Of a stretch of DNA of 10,077 bases, positions 7,021 through 10,077 are shown one piece after another; within the stretch, counting starts at the first letter, position 1; each line of letters starts with the position of its first letter. The notes below the pieces were generated by a model. That model made no database searches. It had not been told where the DNA came from and saw nothing but the letters and a program-made list of their open reading frames with translations. This stretch comes from Prevotellaceae bacterium (GTDB lineage: Bacteria; Bacteroidota; Bacteroidia; Bacteroidales; UBA932). The stretch covers positions 1 to 10,077 of the forward strand of contig JAIRKV010000255.1 of NCBI GenBank assembly GCA_031259935.1, given 5' to 3'. The translations under genes were made by a program, and so were the position numbers.

Positions 7021-7100
7021 ATTCGATAAGAATACTTTATTTTGTCGTTTTCAAATGTTTTTGCAGATGAAAGACAATCTGTCTGTTAATAAAAAGCTGC

Positions 7101-7706
7101 TTATTCCGTAACGGTAACTTCACATGTAGCCGTTTTTCCACCATCTTCGGAAGTAGCCGTAACGGTAGCCGAGCCTTTTGCTTTTCCTGTTACCAGTCCG
7201 GTTGCATCTACCGTTGCAATTTTCTCGTCACTTGATTTCCATGTAACTTTTTTATTTGTTGCTTCGGGAGGCGCTACGGTTGCAGTAATTTGCGCTGTTC
7301 CGTCTATTTTTATGCTTGCTGTTGTCGGCGTTACGCTTATTCCTGTTACGGATATTGTTTTTGCAGTAACGTTAACAATGCAACTGTCCGTTTTTCCTTT
7401 ATCGGCGGTAGTAACGATAATTACTGTTTTTCCTTCCGATACTCCTGCTACGGAACCGGCTGCATCTACTGTTGCAATTTTTGTGTCGTTTGATTTCCAT
7501 GTAACTTTTTTGTTTGTTGCATTGGCAGGCAGCACGTTGGGCAAAAGCACTTCCTTGCTTCCAACAACTAATGAAATGTCGTGTTTGTTCAGTTGTACGC
7601 CTGTTACCGGTACATGAACATTGTTTTTGTGTTTTTGGCACGATACTGATGCAATACAGATCATTGCCGATAAAATAATTCCTTTAAAAATTCTACTTTT
7701 TTTCAT
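7101..7706 (-). CDS. Small lipoprotein with two BIG2 domains
   Basis: The product has 201 residues. The signal peptide MKKSRIFKGIILSAMICIAS with lipidated Cys23 (SVSC) is almost identical to that of the protein at 4993-6774, at both protein and DNA level. BIG2 domains lie at about 33-114 and 118-200, with TGVQLN/TGISVT, ATNKKVTWKS, ATVDA.G.V.G...G and closing strands DSCIVNV and ATCEVTV. The protein stops exactly at the end of the second domain with no head domain. It may therefore be a truncated relative, a stalk or partner of the larger protein, or the product of a domain-shuffling event. Cell location is inferred to be the outer membrane, periplasmic or surface side. It has its own promoter-like box at 8138-8145 and probably its own transcript, since another box lies between it and the downstream paralog. 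Confidence 0.87.
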   Translation of the reverse strand: MKKSRIFKGIILSAMICIASVSCQKHKNNVHVPVTGVQLNKHDISLVVGSKEVLLPNVLPANATNKKVTWKSNDTKIATVDAAGSVAGVSEGKTVIIVTTADKGKTDSCIVNVTAKTISVTGISVTPTTASIKIDGTAQITATVAPPEATNKKVTWKSSDEKIATVDATGLVTGKAKGSATVTATSEDGGKTATCEVTVTE

Positions 7707-8107
7707 TTTGTAATCTTTTTTACTTAAAATTTAATTTTTTACTATTTTCTGTTTTATTGCAAACCGTCTTTCCGTGTATTCGATACATTCATCTTTTTAA
7801 TATTCTGTAATTATTATGAATAGAGCAGCGATTCCAAGATATCAAATCAATGAAAACAAACATTATTTTACTGTGTCTGTAATGTTCAAAAAATATATTC
7901 AATTGAAAATTCAAATAACGAAGCAATCTGAATAAATAAAATTGCAGTTATGCAGATAAAATTAATCGCACTTAATACTTATATGTCTGTTACACTTATA
8001 CTTACTGTGTTTTAATTTTGTTGCCTGTTGTGTTATATATTTGATTATTATATGAATTCATAAACTTACAAATGAACATTATTTTTGAAGCATTTTTATA
8101 AAATACA

Positions 8108-8145
8108 CAAGATTTAATGCTCGCAAAAAACTTTCGACAAAAGTA
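8108..8145 (-). repeat. Shared promoter/leader block, copy 2
   Basis: CAAGATTTAAT (8108-8118), then AAAAACTT, then CAAAAGTA on the plus strand repeat the arrangement at 6982-7020, with spacing differing by only one base. The bases just upstream (AAGC before an A/T run) are also alike in both places. Confidence 0.6.
8138..8145 (-). promoter_or_regulatory. -7 box for the small lipoprotein gene
   Basis: The minus strand reads TACTTTTG, a match to TAnnTTTG. The transcript would start near 8131, giving a leader of about 425 bases. The -33 element is not evident. Confidence 0.5.
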
Positions 8146-8230
8146 GCGGATTATTCGTAAAAAATATTATAATTAATACGAAAATTATAGAAAATATTTG
8201 TTAAAATTTTCATATTGCACTAAAATATGT

Positions 8231-8238
8231 TATGTTTG
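8231..8238 (+). promoter_or_regulatory. Possible -7 box for the U32 gene
   Basis: TATGTTTG fits TAnnTTTG, 160 bases before the chosen start. The nearest upstream TTTG (8197-8200) is too far away at 30 bases, so support is modest. Confidence 0.35.
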
Positions 8239-8397
8239 TTATCTCAGCAATTATTTGTAATATTGCACCGTATTGAATACATGTTATGCTTGCAAACACA
8301 GATTGCACTGTGGTTTGCGCCTTATAATCAAAAACATACAAACATTATAATCAAAGCCGTTTCAACATGTTTCAATTTTACAGATAACAAACGCAAA

Positions 8398-9681
8398 ATG
8401 TATAACGAAGAAAATAAAATACCGGAAATCCGTTCAAAAACGATTAAAGACTTTGAAATACTGGCGCCTGCGGGTAATTTTGAATGTCTAATGGCAGCAA
8501 TTCAGGGTGGCGCAAATTCTGTTTATTTTGGCGTGGAAAACTTGAACATGCGTTCAAAATCGGCAAATAATTTCAAATTAAGTCAGCTTGGCGAAATTGC
8601 GGAAATATGCAGAAGCAATAATGTAAAATCCTGCCTTACATTGAACGTTGTAATGTACGACGACGATATGAATGATATGCGCAAAATGATTGAAGAAGTG
8701 AAGAAAACAGGAATAGATGCAATTATTGCTTCCGACCAGTCGGCAATTAATTATGCGCGCCATTGCGATGTCGAAGTTCACATTTCTACGCAGCTAAACA
8801 TAAGCAATACGGAAGCGTTGAAATTTTATGCCCGATATGCCGATGTTGCTGTTCTTGCCCGCGAATTAAATTTGAAACAGGTTGCCGAAATACATCGACA
8901 AATTTGCGAACAGCAAATAAAAGGTCCGGGCGGAAATCTTATAAAACTCGAAATGTTTGCACACGGAGCGTTTTGCATGTCAATTTCGGGAAAATGCTAT
9001 TTAAGTTTGCACGAATATAATTTTTCGGCAAATCGGGGAACATGTCTGCAAACATGCAGGCGAGCCTATACGGTAATCGACAAAGAAACAGGAGCGCAGC
9101 TCGAAATAGACAACGAATACATAATGTCGCCCAAAGATCTTTGCACTGTCGGCTTTCTTGATAAAATGATTGATGCCGGCGTTTCTGTTTTCAAAATCGA
9201 AGGTCGCGCGCGCTCTGCCGAATATGTAAAAACTGTTTGCCGCTGCTATAGCGAAGCCATAAATGCTGTGATTGACGGAACTTACAATCAACAGAAAATA
9301 ACCGAATGGACTCGACAGCTCGGCAATGTTTTCAATCGCGGATTCTGGAACGGATATTATCTCGGTCAGCGTCTTGGCGAATGGAGCAAAGAATATGGAA
9401 ATCAGTCGCCGAAACGTAAAAAATATATAGCAAAATGCACAAATTTTTTCGGAAACATCAGCATAGCCGAGTTTATGATTGAAGCAGGCGAATTGAATAA
9501 GGGAGACGAAATTATTATAACAGGAGCAACAACAGGCGTTGTAGAACAGACAGCAGAAGAAATACGCGTTGACCTGAAGCCTGTCGAAAAAGCAGAAAAA
9601 GGCGTATACTGCTCTATTCCCGTAATAGAAAAAGTGCGGCGCGGCGACAAACTTTACAGGATTGAAGATGCGGAGAAATAA
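8398..9681 (+). CDS. U32 family protein (peptidase U32 / TrhP-type RNA hydroxylation)
   Basis: The product from ATG 8398 has 427 residues. The open frame continues upstream to 8227, but family similarity begins only at DFEILAPAGNFECLMAAIQ (18 on), so MYNEENK is the best start. Core signatures are GGANSVYFGV, EVHISTQLNISN, VLARELNLKQVAEIHRQI, MFAHGAFCMSISGKC (C193, C200), NRGTCLQTCRRAY (C216, C220), YIMSPKDL and VFKIEGR. The four cysteines have the spacing of the iron-sulphur-type set in E. coli TrhP (YegQ). TrhP makes 5-hydroxyuridine at tRNA position 34 with prephenate, and RlhA hydroxylates 23S rRNA; older annotation calls the family collagenase-like peptidases. The C-terminal part (about 340-427) is a small beta domain with EGDEI-like and RRGDKLYRI segments. 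A tRNA-modifying role is likely but the exact target is not proved by the sequence. It converges on the UPF0114 gene with a 57-base gap. Confidence 0.92.
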   Translation: MYNEENKIPEIRSKTIKDFEILAPAGNFECLMAAIQGGANSVYFGVENLNMRSKSANNFKLSQLGEIAEICRSNNVKSCLTLNVVMYDDDMNDMRKMIEEVKKTGIDAIIASDQSAINYARHCDVEVHISTQLNISNTEALKFYARYADVAVLARELNLKQVAEIHRQICEQQIKGPGGNLIKLEMFAHGAFCMSISGKCYLSLHEYNFSANRGTCLQTCRRAYTVIDKETGAQLEIDNEYIMSPKDLCTVGFLDKMIDAGVSVFKIEGRARSAEYVKTVCRCYSEAINAVIDGTYNQQKITEWTRQLGNVFNRGFWNGYYLGQRLGEWSKEYGNQSPKRKKYIAKCTNFFGNISIAEFMIEAGELNKGDEIIITGATTGVVEQTAEEIRVDLKPVEKAEKGVYCSIPVIEKVRRGDKLYRIEDAEK

Positions 9682-9738
9682 TTGAAAATTGCTGTTGCCT
9701 TTGTTTTGAATTCCGTTAACTGTCTAAAAATATGTTTT

Positions 9739-10077
9739 TTATTCCTCTTTTTTATCTTTATGTTTTCCGCCGGCGTGAGTAAGAAACAATGCTACTGCAA
9801 TCAGCAGTATTCCTATTCCAAGAAACAGCAGATCGCTTATGTTGTTGTAATGAATATCTAATGAATGTTCAAAAAACAAAACGATTAATATCATCAGTAT
9901 TACTTTTCCAAGCGAAGATTTTAAATCGTCTATGCTTCCAATCATCAACCAGTTTGGGCGAGTGTCTTTGCCTTTGCTTACGATGTCGATTTTATTGATA
10001 AACAATTCGTAAATTCCCATTCCGAAAATAAGCAGAACAGTCGAAAACAGATAACCGTCGATAGACGATACAAATAT
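9739..10077 (-). CDS. UPF0114 (YqhA-like) membrane protein, C-terminal part (runs off right edge)
   Basis: The minus frame is open from the edge to TAA at 9741-9739, giving 112 visible residues. It begins IFVSSIDGYLFSTVLLIFGM, so Met at 10020 is internal rather than the start. The order is a transmembrane segment, YELFINKIDI, RPNWLMIGSIDDLKSSLGK, a second transmembrane segment (VILMILIVLFFE), a short loop, a third (LLFLGIGILLIAVALFL), and a basic/acidic tail GGKHKDKKEE. This matches E. coli YqhA (GYENFVSQLDI, NWLGKMDATSLKNKV) and the Bacteroidota members of UPF0114. It is an inner-membrane protein of unknown function. The N-terminal first third is missing from the window. Confidence 0.85.
   Translation of the reverse strand: MFVSSIDGYLFSTVLLIFGMGIYELFINKIDIVSKGKDTRPNWLMIGSIDDLKSSLGKVILMILIVLFFEHSLDIHYNNISDLLFLGIGILLIAVALFLTHAGGKHKDKKEE

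Larger units (their letters stand above)
6775..7100. other. Leader region of the large lipoprotein gene
   Basis: This stretch of 326 bases lies between the two lipoprotein genes. It contains the -7 box at 7013-7020, the shared leader motif at 6982-6992 and the long inverted repeat at 6894-6962; no gene is visible. A minus-strand open stretch of about 40 codons around 6960-7085 has no start context or known match and is not called. Confidence 0.55.
6051..7520. repeat. Near-identical 22-bp DNA block repeated in the BIG2 domains of both lipoprotein genes
   Basis: A block of 22 bases ending TTTTTTATTTGTTGC occurs at 6051-6072, 6309-6330 and 7241-7262, and with one change at 7499-7520. On the minus strand it encodes the ATNKKVT motif at the start of the central BIG2 strand. 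Conservation at base level, not just protein level, suggests recent domain duplication or gene conversion. Confidence 0.75.
7707..8397. other. Divergent intergenic region with long leaders
   Basis: This stretch of 691 AT-rich bases lies between the small lipoprotein gene (minus) and the U32 gene (plus). It contains the minus-strand box at 8138-8145 and the plus-strand box at 8231-8238, about 85 bases apart. The minus leader of about 425 bases (7707-8131) is unusually long; I see only a small palindrome TTCAATTGAA and two ACTTATA copies in it. A 39-codon plus-strand frame at 7816-7935 is not called. The plus frame of the U32 gene stays open upstream to 8227, but that part does not look like the family. 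Confidence 0.5.

Noticed and set aside
6960..7100. Remnant of a head domain downstream of the small lipoprotein
   Set aside because: The frame after the stop has a second stop within a few codons and no Gly/Asn-rich beta-helix repeats, so there is no visible remnant.
7816..7935. 39-codon plus-strand frame starting MNRAAIPRYQ
   Set aside because: No promoter box, no recognisable family and a position inside a minus-strand leader; such frames arise by chance at this length.
8227..8397. In-frame upstream extension of the U32 gene by 57 codons
   Set aside because: The extra residues are Cys/His/Phe-rich, unlike the family N-terminus, overlap the putative promoter box and begin with weak start context. 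ATG 8398 fits the family length.

Overview
The window looks like chromosomal DNA of an AT-rich member of the Bacteroidota, probably Bacteroidales-like. The evidence is: several promoter-like boxes of the Bacteroidota form TAnnTTTG (sometimes with TTTG about 22 bases upstream); starts without an obvious Shine-Dalgarno sequence; a DUF3109 protein; a MiaA of the GTGKD type; a U32 protein of the Bacteroidota type; and BIG2-domain lipoproteins. The species cannot be named from the sequence.

Left part (1-1676). The N-terminal end of a large restriction-modification-type protein runs off the left edge on the minus strand. Divergent from it is a Fic-family protein (DUF4172 N-terminus, Fic fold, C-terminal winged helix). 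Its reading frame is intact, but the catalytic HPFxxGNGR motif is destroyed: the catalytic His is Arg and other motif residues are replaced. This is the most unusual gene here and may be a regulator derived from an AMP-transferase.

Middle (1725-4569), all plus strand. A DUF3109 cysteine-rich protein is followed 16 bases later by an acidic protein of unknown function that looks like a tandem duplication of one roughly 85-residue unit. Then come smpB (trans-translation) and miaA (tRNA A37 modification), which probably share a transcript.

Right part (4993-8145), minus strand. Two paralogous lipoproteins with nearly the same signal peptide follow each other. The upstream copy has two BIG2 domains and nothing else. 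The downstream copy has three BIG2 domains plus a beta-helix-like repeat region. Each has its own promoter-like box and a long leader, the two share a short conserved promoter/leader block, and the leader of the larger one holds a long imperfect inverted repeat.

Far right (8231-10077). A U32-family protein (RNA hydroxylation/TrhP type) on the plus strand converges on a UPF0114 (YqhA-like) membrane protein that runs off the right edge. Apart from the lipoprotein pair and the restriction/Fic end, the content is ordinary housekeeping, with an excess of tRNA and translation quality genes (smpB, miaA, U32). I see no rRNA, tRNA, CRISPR or transposase genes.
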